From: an uncultured Lachnospiraceae bacterium
GTDB taxonomy: Bacteria > Bacillota > Clostridia > Lachnospirales > Lachnospiraceae
Direction of reading: 5' to 3'
NCBI GenBank assembly: GCA_910584725.1
Contig: CAJUBE010000007.1
Span: forward strand, 70,887-134,886
DNA length: 64,000 bases
A program made the position numbers and the translations under genes. This document shows, one piece after another, positions 1 through 8,277 of the stretch (position 1 is the first letter of the stretch; every line of letters begins with the position of its first letter). The notes beneath the pieces were generated by a model. That model did not search any database. It was not told where the DNA came from and saw only the letters and a list, made by a program, of their open reading frames with translations.

Positions 1-795
1 CACTTCCATATTTACGTCGCCGATCTTTATACCGTGACGCTTCGGGAAACGGTCGGTCAGCTCACGACCTACCATGCCCTGAATAATTCTATCCTCTGAA
101 ATCTCCGTGGTGTGCTTATCCATCGTCTCAATGGTGGAGCCGTCGCGGATGACCGTAATCTTATCCGCCACATAAGCAACCTCGTTCAACTTATGAGATA
201 TAATAATCGATGTCATGCCCTCTTTCTTAAACTTTAACATAAGATCGAGCAGCGCCTGGGAATCCGTCTCGTTCAGCGAAGATGTGGGCTCATCCAGAAT
301 CAGAAGTTTCGCGTGCTTCGCCATCGCCTTGGCGATCTCCACAAGCTGCTGTTTACCCGTACCGATATCCTTGACCAGCACCCGGGATGACTCCGAAAGA
401 CCTACCATCTTCAAATACTTGTCGGCTTCCCCGTAAGTCTCGTTCCAGTCGATCGCCGCGCTCTTTCCGCGCTCGTTTCCAAGGAACATGTTCTCTCCGA
501 TGGACATATACGGAATCAATGCCAGCTCCTGATGGATGATAACGATTCCCTTCTCCTCGGAGTCCTTAATCTTACCAAACTTACACACTTCACCGTTATA
601 GACGATGTCGCCCTCATATGTACCATAGGGATAAATGCCGCTCAACACATTCATCAGCGTGGACTTGCCCGCGCCGTTCTCCCCGACCAGCGCGTGGATT
701 TCACCCTCCTCCACCTTCAGATTCACATTGTCGAGCGCCTTGACACCGGGAAACGTTTTGGTAATATTTTTCATTTCCAGTAAAATCTTAGCCAA
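1..795 (-). CDS. mmsA: sugar ABC transporter ATP-binding protein, MmsA/GguA-like (partial, 5' part only)
   Basis: This is the N-terminal ~265 residues of a multiple-monosaccharide ABC transporter ATPase; the gene runs off the left edge. Visible are Walker A GENGAGKST (about residue 38), a degenerate signature GTGKQQ and Walker B LLILDEPTSSL, so this is the first of the two ATPase domains normal for the family. YPYGTYEGDI after Walker A is characteristic of the ChvE-GguAB/XylG branch. The start is TTG at 795, chosen because GGAGG lies 8 nt upstream; the internal ATG at 774 has no Shine-Dalgarno. It is the last visible gene of the sugar operon and would energise import of the sugar captured by the ChvE-like protein upstream. 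The permease is presumably just outside the window. Confidence 0.93.
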   Translation of the reverse strand, partial: MAKILLEMKNITKTFPGVKALDNVNLKVEEGEIHALVGENGAGKSTLMNVLSGIYPYGTYEGDIVYNGEVCKFGKIKDSEEKGIVIIHQELALIPYMSIGENMFLGNERGKSAAIDWNETYGEADKYLKMVGLSESSRVLVKDIGTGKQQLVEIAKAMAKHAKLLILDEPTSSLNETDSQALLDLMLKFKKEGMTSIIISHKLNEVAYVADKITVIRDGSTIETMDKHTTEISEDRIIQGMVGRELTDRFPKRHGIKIGDVNMEV

Positions 796-855
796 ATTGT
801 ATTCCTCCCAACATAGTTTCTTGTAGCCTACCCACTTTTCTACCTCTTTTAAAAT

Positions 856-881
856 CGGCAGGCGGGAAATCCTGCCTGCCG
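856..881 (-). terminator. intercistronic stem-loop between binding protein and ATPase genes
   Basis: CGGCAGGC and GCCTGCCG form an 8-bp perfect stem around a 10-nt loop. On the minus strand it is followed by ATTTTAAAAG rather than a clean T-run. It is therefore more likely an attenuator or mRNA-stabilising hairpin that lowers expression of the ATPase relative to the binding protein than a full terminator. Confidence 0.5.
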
Positions 882-911
882 GTCTTATTTGATTATATCA
901 TATTTCATGCA

Positions 912-994
912 GAGAATGCACGCTTTTTGCATTCTCCCATGTGAGGCTTGAAATCACTTAGTGAGGTTTTTTCGAACTTAGTGATTTCCCTCAC
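912..994 (-). repeat. family A two-stem structured 3' element, copy 1
   Basis: Hairpin 1 is GAGAATGCA/TGCATTCTC (912-920 with 928-936). Stem 2 is GTGAGG/CCTCAC (941-946 with 989-994), extended inside by GAAATCACT/AGTGATTTC (950-958 with 980-988). On the minus strand it begins 4 nt after the stop of the ChvE-like gene, in the order stop, stem 2, hairpin 1. The same architecture occurs at 3626, 9264 and 17534. The inner stem sequence differs here but pairing is kept. There is no U-tract. Confidence 0.7.
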
Positions 995-998
995 ATTG

Positions 999-2177
999 TT
1001 ATTGGAGATCTGCCTCCGTGTAGTACCCGGAATCGATCAGCAGCTCTTTGTAGTTGTTCGCATCAGCAAATACAGGATCGCAGAGGAAAGAAGGAATCAC
1101 GCCTGTGCCGTTGTCATAAGTCGTGGTATCATTTACCTCAACCTCTTCGCCGCTTAAGATCTGACCAACCATCTTAACAACCTGAGAAGCCAGTGTACGG
1201 GTATCCTTGAATACGGACATGGACTGTTTGCCAGCGATCATGTTCTTTACGTTAGCGATATCGCAGTCCTGACCGGTAACGATCGGGTAATCGCCTGTGT
1301 AGTTTGCTGCCAGAGCGTTCTGCACACCGAGAGAGGTGGAGTCGTTGGAGCAAAGGCAGATGTCAAGCTTTGTGCCGTCCGCATAGTTGGAAGAAAGGAT
1401 ATTCTCCATTCTGGACTGTGCAGTCTCGGTAGACCACTTCGGCGTACCTACGGTCGCGAAATCTACCTGACCCGAAGGGATCACGATCTTGCCAGCGTCG
1501 ATGTAAGGCTGTAATGTGTCCATAGCGCCGTTGTAGAAGAAAGGCGCGTTGTTGTCGCCGGGATCGCCCGCGGTAATCTCCATGTTGAAAGGACCGTCCG
1601 CATTGTCCAGATCAAGGGCGTCAACAATATACTGTCCCTGCGTCACGCCTACCTTATAGTTGTCAAAGGTAGCATAATAATTGATGGCATCGGTATTCAT
1701 AATCAGACGGTCATATGCGATAACCGGAATACCCGCGCTCTTTGCACCTTCAAGAACGGTGGAAAGAGAATTTGCCTCGATGGCAGCGATTACCAGTACG
1801 GAGCAGCCGCCGTTGATCATGTTCTCAATCTGAGAAGCCTGAGTCGCCTCATCGTTGGAAGCGTACTGCAGGTCTACCTCGTAGCCAGCTGCCTCGAGCT
1901 CTGCCTGCATGTTGGAACCGTCCTGATTCCATCTCTGCAGATCCTTGGTGGGCATGGACACGCCTACCTTATTTCCTGTCGGAGCTGCCGCATCTGCTGC
2001 GGGAGCCTCTTCCTCTGCTGCCGGAGCCTCAGCCGCGGGAGCCTCTTCCTCTGCCGCAGGAGCCTCAGCTGCAGGCTCAGATGTCGCTGCAGGAGCTGCC
2101 TCACCGCCGCCGCAGCCAACCAGCGCTGCCGCAAGCATAGAAGTTGCAAGTACCATGCTTAATACTTTTCTTTTCAT
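999..2177 (-). CDS. chvE: ChvE-like multiple-monosaccharide ABC transporter substrate-binding lipoprotein
   Basis: A 392-aa secreted sugar-binding protein. Residues 1-22 are a lipoprotein signal peptide ending in the lipobox LVGC, followed by an Ala/Glu/Pro-rich linker of imperfect repeats (about 26-68) that would hold the domain off the membrane. The rest matches the ChvE family closely: VGVSMPTKDLQRW at the domain start, SQIENM, VIAYDRLI, YYATFDN and a C-terminal TYDNGTGVIPS. ChvE-type proteins bind several monosaccharides (glucose, galactose, xylose, arabinose); the exact ligand cannot be read here. It is followed by structured element A1, a stem-loop and the ATPase gene. This fits a strongly expressed binding protein with weaker downstream transporter genes. 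Confidence 0.93.
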   Translation of the reverse strand: MKRKVLSMVLATSMLAAALVGCGGGEAAPAATSEPAAEAPAAEEEAPAAEAPAAEEEAPAADAAAPTGNKVGVSMPTKDLQRWNQDGSNMQAELEAAGYEVDLQYASNDEATQASQIENMINGGCSVLVIAAIEANSLSTVLEGAKSAGIPVIAYDRLIMNTDAINYYATFDNYKVGVTQGQYIVDALDLDNADGPFNMEITAGDPGDNNAPFFYNGAMDTLQPYIDAGKIVIPSGQVDFATVGTPKWSTETAQSRMENILSSNYADGTKLDICLCSNDSTSLGVQNALAANYTGDYPIVTGQDCDIANVKNMIAGKQSMSVFKDTRTLASQVVKMVGQILSGEEVEVNDTTTYDNGTGVIPSFLCDPVFADANNYKELLIDSGYYTEADLQ

Positions 2178-2216
2178 GTTTCAGTTTTCCTCCCTTTTCT
2201 TAATGATAAAAGATTG

Positions 2217-2232
2217 TGCGATTTTTATCGCA
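2217..2232. promoter_or_regulatory. palindromic site in the leader of the chvE-like gene
   Basis: TGCGAT-TTTT-ATCGCA is a perfect 6-bp inverted repeat about 40 nt upstream of the start codon at 2177. It lies just downstream of a TATATT that could be the -10 box; no good -35 is visible, which fits activator dependence on the YesN-type regulator. Whether it is an operator or a leader hairpin is not decided by the sequence. Confidence 0.35.
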
Positions 2233-2362
2233 ACTTCAATATACCACAAAAAAAATAGGAATAATTTATGACTTTCTGTACATTTTCACCATACGAATAT
2301 TTTATGCAAGAATTGTACTAGCACATTTTTGCGATTTCCTCATTCCCCTTCGCAAGAAAATG

Positions 2363-3418
2363 CTATTCCGGCATTTGTCCCGGCACATTCAGATATACGT
2401 CCTCCTTCAGATGAAAACCGCTGCCTATAATGACCTCGTCGATGTTGTCTCGGTTCACACTGATCGGCTCCAGCCCGATATACGGCACCTTGTATGAGCC
2501 GCTGTCAATCAGGTTCACATCCTCTCCCGTGATCTTCCCGCCCCGCGCAAGCTTCACCGCTTCCTCCGCCGCCCGGGTCGCCAGTCGCTCCACCGGCTTG
2601 TAGACCGTCATCACCTGGGTGCCCTCGACAATCCGCTGACATGCCGCCAGATCCGCATCCTGTCCTACCACAAGCATATTGCCCGCCTGCCTCGTCTCCG
2701 CCAGCGCGCGCACGGCCTGCGTCGCCAGATCGTCATTGCCGCACATGATGGCGTCCGCCCGGGCTACCTTGTCTGAATTTTCGTAAATGTAATCCGACGC
2801 CTCCTCAGCCCGCCAGTTTTCCGCGTGGATGGAATCCAGAATAGAAACCCGGTGTTTGGACATCACACTTCTAAAACCGCTCTCCACAAGAGGCACATTA
2901 TTATCCGTGGGAGAGCCGCCGATCATAATCACCCGCTTGTCCTCGTTGATGCCCGCACCAAGGAGCGCATACGCCATCAACTCTCCCACCTTCTCATTGT
3001 CAAAGGAAATATACAGATCCACATCCGCGTCGTCGATCAGCCGGTCGTAGGAGACCACCTTGATACCCGCCTCCTTCGCCCGGGCCACCGACTCCCGCAG
3101 GGAGGCCGGGTCGATGGCAATAATCACGATCACGTCCATTCCCTTCTGGATGAAATAGTCGATCTGCTTTTTCTGCTCCTCCACCACGCCGCCCGCATTC
3201 TGCACGTTGACCTCCGCCCCCAGCTCCTTGGCCACGGAGACGAACACATCCCTGTCCCTCTGCCATCTCTCAATGACAAAGGAATCGAAGCTCAACCCGA
3301 TCTGAATTTTTTCTTCCTCTCCGGCATCTTCCTCCCTGCCGCTTTCGGTTTTCCCGCAGCCGCCAAGGGCAAGCAGCAAAATAAGCGCTGCAGCCAGACA
3401 TATAATTTGTTTTTTCAT
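2363..3418 (-). CDS. sugar-binding lipoprotein, probable sensor subunit (XylFII-like)
   Basis: A 351-aa periplasmic-binding-protein-like lipoprotein: signal peptide, lipobox LGGC around residue 21, then the type-1 binding fold with VVSYDRLID, DLYISFDN and VVGQDADL in the same places as ChvE. It is shorter than the transporter binding protein and lacks its long linker. It is encoded between the regulator gene and the ChvE-like gene and starts 5 nt after the stop of a 51-aa ORF, suggesting translational coupling. In Clostridium beijerinckii the XylFII protein binds xylose and activates a LytS/YesN pair; by position and family this gene may play that role. Alternative: a second transporter binding protein. 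Confidence 0.82.
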   Translation of the reverse strand: MKKQIICLAAALILLLALGGCGKTESGREEDAGEEEKIQIGLSFDSFVIERWQRDRDVFVSVAKELGAEVNVQNAGGVVEEQKKQIDYFIQKGMDVIVIIAIDPASLRESVARAKEAGIKVVSYDRLIDDADVDLYISFDNEKVGELMAYALLGAGINEDKRVIMIGGSPTDNNVPLVESGFRSVMSKHRVSILDSIHAENWRAEEASDYIYENSDKVARADAIMCGNDDLATQAVRALAETRQAGNMLVVGQDADLAACQRIVEGTQVMTVYKPVERLATRAAEEAVKLARGGKITGEDVNLIDSGSYKVPYIGLEPISVNRDNIDEVIIGSGFHLKEDVYLNVPGQMPE

Positions 3419-3422
3419 AAAA

Positions 3423-3578
3423 TTAATCTTCCAACATCTTCTGCAGATTATCTGCGATTTTTGTCAGCTTTTCATCCTTCTTTTCACTTTCTTTTTCTTC
3501 TATTGCGTCTTTCAGTGCATCCAGCCAAAATCTCACAAATCCGTTAAACTGTTTGTCTGTCATTCCCATATCCGCCAT
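3423..3578 (-). CDS. 51-aa helical acidic protein upstream of sugar-binding lipoprotein
   Basis: An unrecognised small ORF starting MADMGMTDKQ and ending NLQKMLED, rich in Lys/Glu and predicted helical. Its stop is 5 nt before the ATG of the binding lipoprotein (3418), as in translationally coupled genes. The ribosome-binding site is weak; the second in-frame ATG at 3569 is an alternative start. It resembles the other 51-aa ORF of the operon (8106-8261) in exact length and pattern (M-x-DM, K-x-Y/F, LKD/LQEA, EKxxEK, ending in QK-x-xED). The two ORFs precede the two binding-protein sensor genes, so a small partner of those sensors is a reasonable inference. Confidence 0.6.
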   Translation of the reverse strand: MADMGMTDKQFNGFVRFWLDALKDAIEEKESEKKDEKLTKIADNLQKMLED

Positions 3579-3625
3579 TCACTCTAACCGCCATGATTCC
3601 GCTCTGCGGAATCTCAAATCAGTGC

Positions 3626-3721
3626 GGAGAATGCCGTATTTCAGGCATTCTCCTGCGTGAAACTTAGTGCTTCTTGGCGTCCCGTCCTATGGCGGGACGT
3701 CTTTAGAAGCACTTTTCACGC
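3626..3721 (-). repeat. family A two-stem structured 3' element, copy 2
   Basis: Hairpin 1 is GGAGAATGCC/GGCATTCTCC (3626-3635 with 3644-3653). Stem 2 is GCGTGAAA/TTTCACGC (3655-3662 with 3714-3721), continued by AGTGCTTCT/AGAAGCACT and an apical GTCCCG/CGGGAC. It lies about 80 nt downstream of the regulator gene stop (3800) in the same relative orientation as the other copies. The remaining intergenic bases 3579-3625 and 3722-3799 show nothing else recognisable. Confidence 0.8.
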
Positions 3722-3799
3722 TACTTTCCGGTTATTTTTAGTCAGGCTTTCTCTTTTCATTATATAATATACCGCGCAGGGAATCCACCCCGACCACAA

Positions 3800-5398
3800 T
3801 CAAAGCTGCTTATATTCCGTCGGCGTCACGCCCACATTTTTCTTGAAGGAACGGCTGAAATAGTTGGGGTCCGCATACCCCACCATGGCGCAGATTTCCT
3901 TCATCGAATACTCCGTCGTGGTCAGCAGCTCCTTCGCCTTCTCCATGCGGATCTTGGTCAGATACTCCACGAAGCCCTCGCCCACATCCTCCTTAAAGAT
4001 CTTGCTGAAATAGTAGGGGCTGATGTTGACCGCCTGGGACACCTCGTCAAGAGAAATGTCCCTGCTGTAATTGTTCTGCATATATGCCTTCGCCGTCTCC
4101 ACGGCACCCATAGACTTCTCGGACGCCTTCGTGCTGACATTGCGTCCCGCCGTCTCCATCTTTTCCAAAAACCATTTTTTTATTGATGCAATATTATCCA
4201 TTTCCATAACCGTCGGCAGATAGTCCGCCCGATCCCGGAACTCATAGGTCATACCGCCGGAATTATAGGCGATGTACTCCGCATAAAGAACAAACTCCAG
4301 CACCTTTAAGCGGATATTCATCAGGTAATCGCCGTGCATCTGCGCAATCAGGTCAAAGTACGTTTCCGCCGTAGCCACGGCATGTTCCGCGTCCCCGCTT
4401 TTCACCTCCGCAAAGAGCTTCTTCTCCAGATCGACCGGATAGGCTTCCTCATGGGCGCAGCCGATGGGCAGGTCATCCACATGGGCCACGCTGCCGTTTG
4501 TCATAATCAGGGCGTTGGTCGCCTCCTTATAAGCCTCCCTCGCCTCCTCCAGCGGCGCGATGGCGCTGATGCCGATACGAAAACTGATCTGCGTCCGCTT
4601 TTTCAGCTCTCTAACAAGCTCTCTCGATTTCTCAATCAGGGCGATCCGCTCCTCGTAGGACATCTGCGTCTCCTCACAGGGCACCAGTCCCGGCAGCTTG
4701 TTCGCCATGGACATCCCCAGAATCATCCCCGGATATGCCTCCTTTAAATACTCCCGGAGCAGATCCGCGTACTGCTGCATTTTCACGCTGCTGCCCACCG
4801 CGTTGGTCATGTGGTTTCCCTCCTGCGTATCCCCGCAGACCACCGCCAGAATATACGCATAGTTCTGGTCGATCCCCAAAAGCTGCTTATAGTTCTCGAT
4901 ATCCTCCGTGAAATGCTCCTGAAAGAGCAGGTTATAGAGAAGGCCGCTCTCTATAATGGGCATCACGTTCTCAAGCTTCTCCCGGATCAGCAGGTCGTTG
5001 CTCCGTTTGCTCCGCTCCCTGTCAATCTGCTCCATGGCCTTCCCCAGCGCCGCAATAATCCGCGTCTTTTCCATGGGCTTGGTAATGTATTCCAAAACGC
5101 CAAGCTTGATGGCTTCCTTCGCGTAGTCAAACTTGTCGTAGGCGCTCATCACGATAAAGATCACATTTGCGTTCGTCTCCCGAATCTCCCGCATAGCCTC
5201 GATCCCGTTGATGCCAGGCATCTGGATATCCATAATGGCAATGTCCGGGCGGAAATTTTCCGCAAGCTCAATCACGCTTCTGCCGGTCTTCGCAAACTCT
5301 ATCGTGCACTGGTCGCCAAATTCCTTCTCTATGATAAATTTCAGGGAATCAATCACAATTCCCTCATCGTCCGCCAGCATAATCTTGTAGTGGCTCAT
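3800..5398 (-). CDS. yesN: YesN-type response regulator with AraC DNA-binding domain
   Basis: A 532-aa transcription factor. Residues 1-125 form a receiver domain with the acidic pair D10/D11, phosphoacceptor D57 (DIAIMDIQMPG), the MSAY Ser and the KP motif Lys (ITKPME). The middle is the variable helical region of YesN regulators. The last ~100 residues are a two-helix-turn-helix AraC domain (DISLDEVSQAVNISPYYFSK ... MVGYADPNYFSRSFKK). It lies directly downstream of the YesM-type kinase, its expected phosphodonor, and upstream of two binding-protein genes and the ABC ATPase, its likely targets. Family knowledge: such pairs activate sugar ABC operons. Confidence 0.95.
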   Translation of the reverse strand: MSHYKIMLADDEGIVIDSLKFIIEKEFGDQCTIEFAKTGRSVIELAENFRPDIAIMDIQMPGINGIEAMREIRETNANVIFIVMSAYDKFDYAKEAIKLGVLEYITKPMEKTRIIAALGKAMEQIDRERSKRSNDLLIREKLENVMPIIESGLLYNLLFQEHFTEDIENYKQLLGIDQNYAYILAVVCGDTQEGNHMTNAVGSSVKMQQYADLLREYLKEAYPGMILGMSMANKLPGLVPCEETQMSYEERIALIEKSRELVRELKKRTQISFRIGISAIAPLEEAREAYKEATNALIMTNGSVAHVDDLPIGCAHEEAYPVDLEKKLFAEVKSGDAEHAVATAETYFDLIAQMHGDYLMNIRLKVLEFVLYAEYIAYNSGGMTYEFRDRADYLPTVMEMDNIASIKKWFLEKMETAGRNVSTKASEKSMGAVETAKAYMQNNYSRDISLDEVSQAVNISPYYFSKIFKEDVGEGFVEYLTKIRMEKAKELLTTTEYSMKEICAMVGYADPNYFSRSFKKNVGVTPTEYKQL

Positions 5399-5460
5399 CT
5401 TGTTTCATCCTTTCCTTTTTCCCGGGTCGTTCCTGCCCTTCCCCGCAGGCCCGCGCGCCG

Positions 5461-6924
5461 TCACAGGTAAATGCAAACTTCCGTCCCCATGCCTTCCCCG
5501 CCGCTCTTCACGGTCATCACGTTCTCATTGCCCGTAAAAAGCCGCATGCGGGAAATCACATTGTCCATGCCGACGCCGTTGCCGCCCGACGCCATATCCG
5601 CCTCCCTGTATGTGCCGCTCAACACCTTCTCGATAGTCTCCGCGCTCATACCCACGCCGTTGTCCTTCACACTGATACAAACCCGCCCGTCCTTTTCATA
5701 GAGAGACAGGAGGATCACGCCTTTATCTCCCATCTCCCGTATACCGTGATTGACGCTGTTCTCCACGATGGGCTGCAGGATCATGCCCGGCATTTCCATC
5801 TGCAGGAGGGACTCGTCGATACGTTTTTCATAGTGAATGTCCCCTGCAAACCGCACGTTCAGGATATAGATGTAGGAATCCACCATCTCCACCTCCTCGG
5901 CCACGGTCACCGTCTCCTCGCTTTTCTTCATATTATATCTGTAAAACATGGCCACCCTCTGAACATAATCATAGGTTCTGTCCGCCCCTTCCATCATGGC
6001 AAGCTGTGCGCCCGCGTTTAAGGTATTAAACAGGAAATGGGGGTTAATCTGGGCCTGCAGATATTTCAGCCTCGCGTCTTTCAGGTGCCCTTCCATCAGA
6101 AGCTCCCGCTCCTTTAAGGCCCGCTCCGCCTCCATGCTCTCCCTGATCCGCTCAATGTATCTGCCGATGCTGCCCACCATGGAGTTGAAGGCCCCCGTCA
6201 CCACGCCCACCTCGTCCTGCGACTCCACCGGCAGCAGGTCGATCTCAAAGTTGCCTTTCGCCACCTCATCCGCCTGACTCGACAACTTTTTTAACGGCCG
6301 GATCAGCGCGCCCACAAAGCTGATGATAATGCAGACGTTGCTGACCATAACCAGCACGATGGCTATGACGGACACCGCCTCAAAAAGTCGGAAACGCTGC
6401 TGCAATTCGCTGTAGCGTTCGGAATTGCTTCTAAACTGCTCCATATTCAGGTTAGAAATATAAGTGTTGATATATCCGTACATTCTGGTAGCATTCTCGT
6501 AGTGGAGACGGTATTTTTCCACATTCCGCCCACGCTTGGCCTCGATGGTCTGCGCCACCTCCTCCAGATAGCGCTCGGTCATATGCCTGATGTTGCGCTC
6601 CATCCGGTCAAAAGAGTTTCCCGTAACCTCCTCGTTCAATTCCGCCGCCATATTCCTGCACAAAGCTTCACTTCGGTAATATTTTTCCAGGGAATCACTG
6701 GTCTTCACGTTCAGATAAGCCGTCATATCATCCTGAAGCGCGTTGACCGAGTCGGAAAACTGGTTCAAATGGCGGTTGTCCTGATATACCATATCAAGCC
6801 TGCCGGACATGCTGTTGATGCCGATAATCAGAAAAATATTTACCATCATCACCAGGAGATTTGTCCCGATATAGATGCTGCTGATTTTAAACTGCAGGGA
6901 GAAGCCCCGTATTTTATTCCACAT
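5461..6924 (-). CDS. yesM: YesM-type sensor histidine kinase
   Basis: A 487-aa membrane kinase. Transmembrane helix 1 is at about residues 16-38 and helix 2 at about 182-208, enclosing a ~140-residue extracellular helical domain; a HAMP linker follows (210-262). The His_kinase motif NPHFLFNTLN places the phospho-His at H296, and the GHKL ATPase boxes are IVENSVNHG, DNGVGM and GVGMDNV. The gene overlaps the end of the upstream membrane-anchored sugar-binding protein by 11 nt, so the two are probably translated together and may form a sensor complex in which ligand binding outside controls phosphorylation of the YesN-type regulator encoded next. Confidence 0.95.
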   Translation of the reverse strand: MWNKIRGFSLQFKISSIYIGTNLLVMMVNIFLIIGINSMSGRLDMVYQDNRHLNQFSDSVNALQDDMTAYLNVKTSDSLEKYYRSEALCRNMAAELNEEVTGNSFDRMERNIRHMTERYLEEVAQTIEAKRGRNVEKYRLHYENATRMYGYINTYISNLNMEQFRSNSERYSELQQRFRLFEAVSVIAIVLVMVSNVCIIISFVGALIRPLKKLSSQADEVAKGNFEIDLLPVESQDEVGVVTGAFNSMVGSIGRYIERIRESMEAERALKERELLMEGHLKDARLKYLQAQINPHFLFNTLNAGAQLAMMEGADRTYDYVQRVAMFYRYNMKKSEETVTVAEEVEMVDSYIYILNVRFAGDIHYEKRIDESLLQMEMPGMILQPIVENSVNHGIREMGDKGVILLSLYEKDGRVCISVKDNGVGMSAETIEKVLSGTYREADMASGGNGVGMDNVISRMRLFTGNENVMTVKSGGEGMGTEVCIYL

Positions 6925-8140
6925 TTTCCGGCTCCTCTCCCCGCAGATACTCGTCCACGTTATCTCTGGTAATCAGGCCGATATCAGCCGTAAAATATTG
7001 GCTGGTGTACCCCAGGTCATGATACTCCTGCAGGGCATCAATGCAAAAGCCGCCCATCTGCGACGTGTCAATATCCACGGTGGCATAAATGACGCCTCTG
7101 TCAATGGCATTGAGAATCGTGTCGGAAACATAGTGGCCCAAAATGCTGACCGCCCCCACCTTATTATAGTCCACCACCGCCTGATAGGCGCAGGTGGTGT
7201 TCAGCTCGTTCAGGCAGATCAAAATATCAGGAATCTCTTCGCCCATAAAAATATCACGGACAGACTCCTCCACCGAAAAGGCGTTTGTGTCATCCACCGA
7301 CTGCAGGGAAAGCTCCACAGCCGTCTCCCCCCGCTCCTGCTCGATTGTCTCCTGAATACCGGAGTAGAGGATATTCTGATCCAGACTGTTCGCGTAGGAA
7401 TTGACCAGAAGAGTCACCCGGACCGGGCGATCCTCCGTCCCAATCTCTACCGGCGCCACTGCCATTTCAGCGCCGTCCACCGACGCGATAACCGTGCTCT
7501 CCCCGTCAGGCTCCTCCGGCATTTTTATCGTAATCCGTGTTTCTGCCGTACCAACCAGCCGCTCCCGCATAATTTTGAGCGCCTGCCTGCCGTACTCCCT
7601 GCCCAGATTGTAGCTGCCCACACCCACAAAGCTGCATCGCGCGCTCTGGGTATTGTCCCCGTAAAGCGTCACCACAGGAATCCCCGCCGCGTCCGCCCGG
7701 TCGATCAGTGCCGTCAGCTCCTCCGCCTCGCTGGCCGTCACAATGATGCCGTCCACCCCGGAGGCGATGGCGATCTCCATCTGCTCCGCGACGCTGTAAT
7801 CCCGAAAGCTGTCTTTTCCCAGCCAGTCCACATAGACATTTTCCTGCAGCGCACGCTCATACGCGCCCTGGTAGACAGACTGCCAAAAACCGGACTGATC
7901 CTCCTGCGTAATCATCATGTAATATCTGTCGTAAGTCTCTCCCCCCGTCTCCTCCTGAAAACTGCCCTTGTCAAACCACAGAATATAGCCCGCCATCAGC
8001 ACTGTAAACAGGATGCAGACCGCCGTCAGAAATACGGGAAGAAACATAAGCCCCGAAAATTTTCTTTCCGGGGCCTGGTTTTCCGTTTGCTGTTGTTTGT
8101 TGTCTTTAATTATCTTCGATGCCTTTCTGCGTATCATCAA
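6914..8140 (-). CDS. membrane-anchored periplasmic-binding-protein-like sugar sensor
   Basis: A 408-aa protein with a basic N-terminus, one transmembrane helix at about residues 29-53 and an extracellular type-1 periplasmic-binding fold (YYMMITQEDQSGFW, GVDGIIVTASEAEELTALID, IPVVTLYGD, DILICLNELNTTCAYQAVVD, GHYVSDTILNAI). The uncleaved anchor and location next to the kinase argue for a sensor rather than a transport subunit. It overlaps the kinase gene at its 3' end and a 51-aa ORF at its 5' end. Compared with the lipoprotein at 2363 it is more divergent, so the operon has two different candidate ligand sensors. Confidence 0.88.
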   Translation of the reverse strand: MMIRRKASKIIKDNKQQQTENQAPERKFSGLMFLPVFLTAVCILFTVLMAGYILWFDKGSFQEETGGETYDRYYMMITQEDQSGFWQSVYQGAYERALQENVYVDWLGKDSFRDYSVAEQMEIAIASGVDGIIVTASEAEELTALIDRADAAGIPVVTLYGDNTQSARCSFVGVGSYNLGREYGRQALKIMRERLVGTAETRITIKMPEEPDGESTVIASVDGAEMAVAPVEIGTEDRPVRVTLLVNSYANSLDQNILYSGIQETIEQERGETAVELSLQSVDDTNAFSVEESVRDIFMGEEIPDILICLNELNTTCAYQAVVDYNKVGAVSILGHYVSDTILNAIDRGVIYATVDIDTSQMGGFCIDALQEYHDLGYTSQYFTADIGLITRDNVDEYLRGEEPENVE

Positions 8141-8261
8141 TCAGTTTCTCTGTCATCTGTGAAGCTTTCTCATATTCCTTATTTTTTAGGGCTTCCTGAA
8201 GGTCTTTCAAATCTTGAAGCAAACGTCTTAAGTAACTCTTAAACACGCTCATATCTTCCAT
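8106..8261 (-). CDS. 51-aa helical protein, first gene of the sugar-sensing operon
   Basis: An unrecognised 51-aa ORF starting MEDMSVFKSY and ending TQKGIEDN, rich in Lys, Glu and Leu, all-helical in appearance. Its last 35 nt overlap the start of the membrane-anchored sensor gene (ATG at 8140), so expression is coupled. It has the same length as, and a similar residue pattern to, the 51-aa ORF at 3423-3578, which also precedes a binding-protein sensor gene. The start is ATG at 8261; no strong ribosome-binding site is seen, which lowers confidence. Confidence 0.55.
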   Translation of the reverse strand: MEDMSVFKSYLRRLLQDLKDLQEALKNKEYEKASQMTEKLIDDTQKGIEDN

Positions 8262-8277
8262 TCATACCCCTTCCCTC

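Noticed and set aside
1945..2271. Ala/Ser-rich plus-strand ORF
   Set aside because: It is the antisense of the Ala/Glu/Pro linker of the ChvE-like lipoprotein.
6875..8242. 455-aa open frame on the plus strand
   Set aside because: Antisense to the membrane-anchored sensor gene and the kinase start; composition is typical of a shadow frame.
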